Positions 50,373 to 50,479 of a stretch of 50,479 nucleotides of DNA are shown piece by piece. A program made the position numbers and the translations under genes. Numbering within the stretch: the first letter of the stretch is position 1; each line of letters opens with the position of its first letter. This DNA comes from Pseudobacteriovorax antillogorgiicola. GTDB lineage: Bacteria; Bdellovibrionota_B; Oligoflexia; Oligoflexales; RGVZ01. Below the pieces are notes generated by a model. The model was not told the origin of the DNA and did no database searches. It saw only the letters and a list, made by a program, of their open reading frames with translations. The stretch covers positions 1 through 50,479 of the forward strand of contig CAMDHM010000019.1 in assembly GCA_945898195.1 (NCBI GenBank). Direction: 5' to 3'.

Positions 50373-50479
50373 GTTGATGTGTTCCGGGATCCGTTCCGCA
50401 AACACGATTCGTAATTGCCCTAAGATCTGAGACCAGCCTTGTTTACATCGAAATGCCCCCTTTAAGTCAAGCGTTGCGA

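Overview
The window reads as a chromosomal segment of a Gram-negative bacterium of about 50% GC. Evidence for this is KdsA (Kdo synthesis, hence LPS), several lipoprotein-type and other signal peptides, a beta-barrel-like protein and four ordinary bacterial tRNA genes. Secreted peptidases and envelope hydrolases, a large single-gene-per-function layout and heme O synthase suggest a free-living respiring organism of the Bdellovibrionota/Oligoflexia/deltaproteobacterial kind. That placement is inferred from gene flavour only, since no rRNA or other decisive marker is present.

Left part (1-11.7 kb). A small polysaccharide block (UDP-sugar dehydrogenase, GT4 glycosyltransferase, polysaccharide deacetylase) and an exported Cys/His protein are followed by a chemosensory cluster: cheW-mcp-cheB-cheR on the minus strand, with a divergent cheA. 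The cluster is unusual. CheB has a receiver domain lacking most phosphorylation residues, CheA starts with another degenerate receiver-like domain and ends with two CheW-like domains, the receptor is soluble with three PAS repeats, and no cheY is present.

Accessory spot (11.9-14.2 kb). A 30-bp perfect direct repeat of the 3' end of tRNA-Pro plus its downstream flank brackets a 2.2-kb insert carrying VapBC and HigBA toxin-antitoxin modules and a frameshifted acyltransferase remnant. No integrase remains. tRNA-Pro(UGG) and tRNA-His(GUG) follow on the minus strand.

Envelope cluster (14.4-25.5 kb). Seven minus-strand genes run with short gaps or overlaps: a small exported protein, a von Willebrand A lipoprotein, an HD-GYP c-di-GMP phosphodiesterase, two membrane-anchored alkaline-phosphatase/sulfatase-superfamily proteins with Thr where sulfatases have Cys, a probable outer-membrane beta-barrel, and an 889-residue exported protein of no known family. 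This is the best candidate in the window for an undescribed system. A short accessory stretch follows (GNAT acetyltransferase, HEPN-MNT pair, a nucleotidyltransferase scrap).

Housekeeping block (27.4-49.2 kb). On the minus strand lie ppx/gppA, holA, a propeller-like exported protein, a lytic transglycosylase, ctaB flanked by two previously uncalled 51-52-residue membrane proteins, a 2-hydroxyacid dehydrogenase, an Nfu-type Fe-S protein and two exported unknowns. Further right are ribF (with a clear terminator), a membrane protein coupled to aroE, a secreted M14 carboxypeptidase, a fatty-acid desaturase overlapping queG, kdsA, tRNA-Phe, secG and tRNA-Leu(GAG). kdsA is flanked by copies of a short dispersed repeat. 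The right edge (49.2-50.4 kb) is lower in GC and carries nested inverted repeats and a two-gene unit (membrane protein plus soluble protein) that may be an effector/immunity-type pair.

Start sites were moved from the longest frame to the best Shine-Dalgarno-supported codon where the sequence argued for it; each case is stated.
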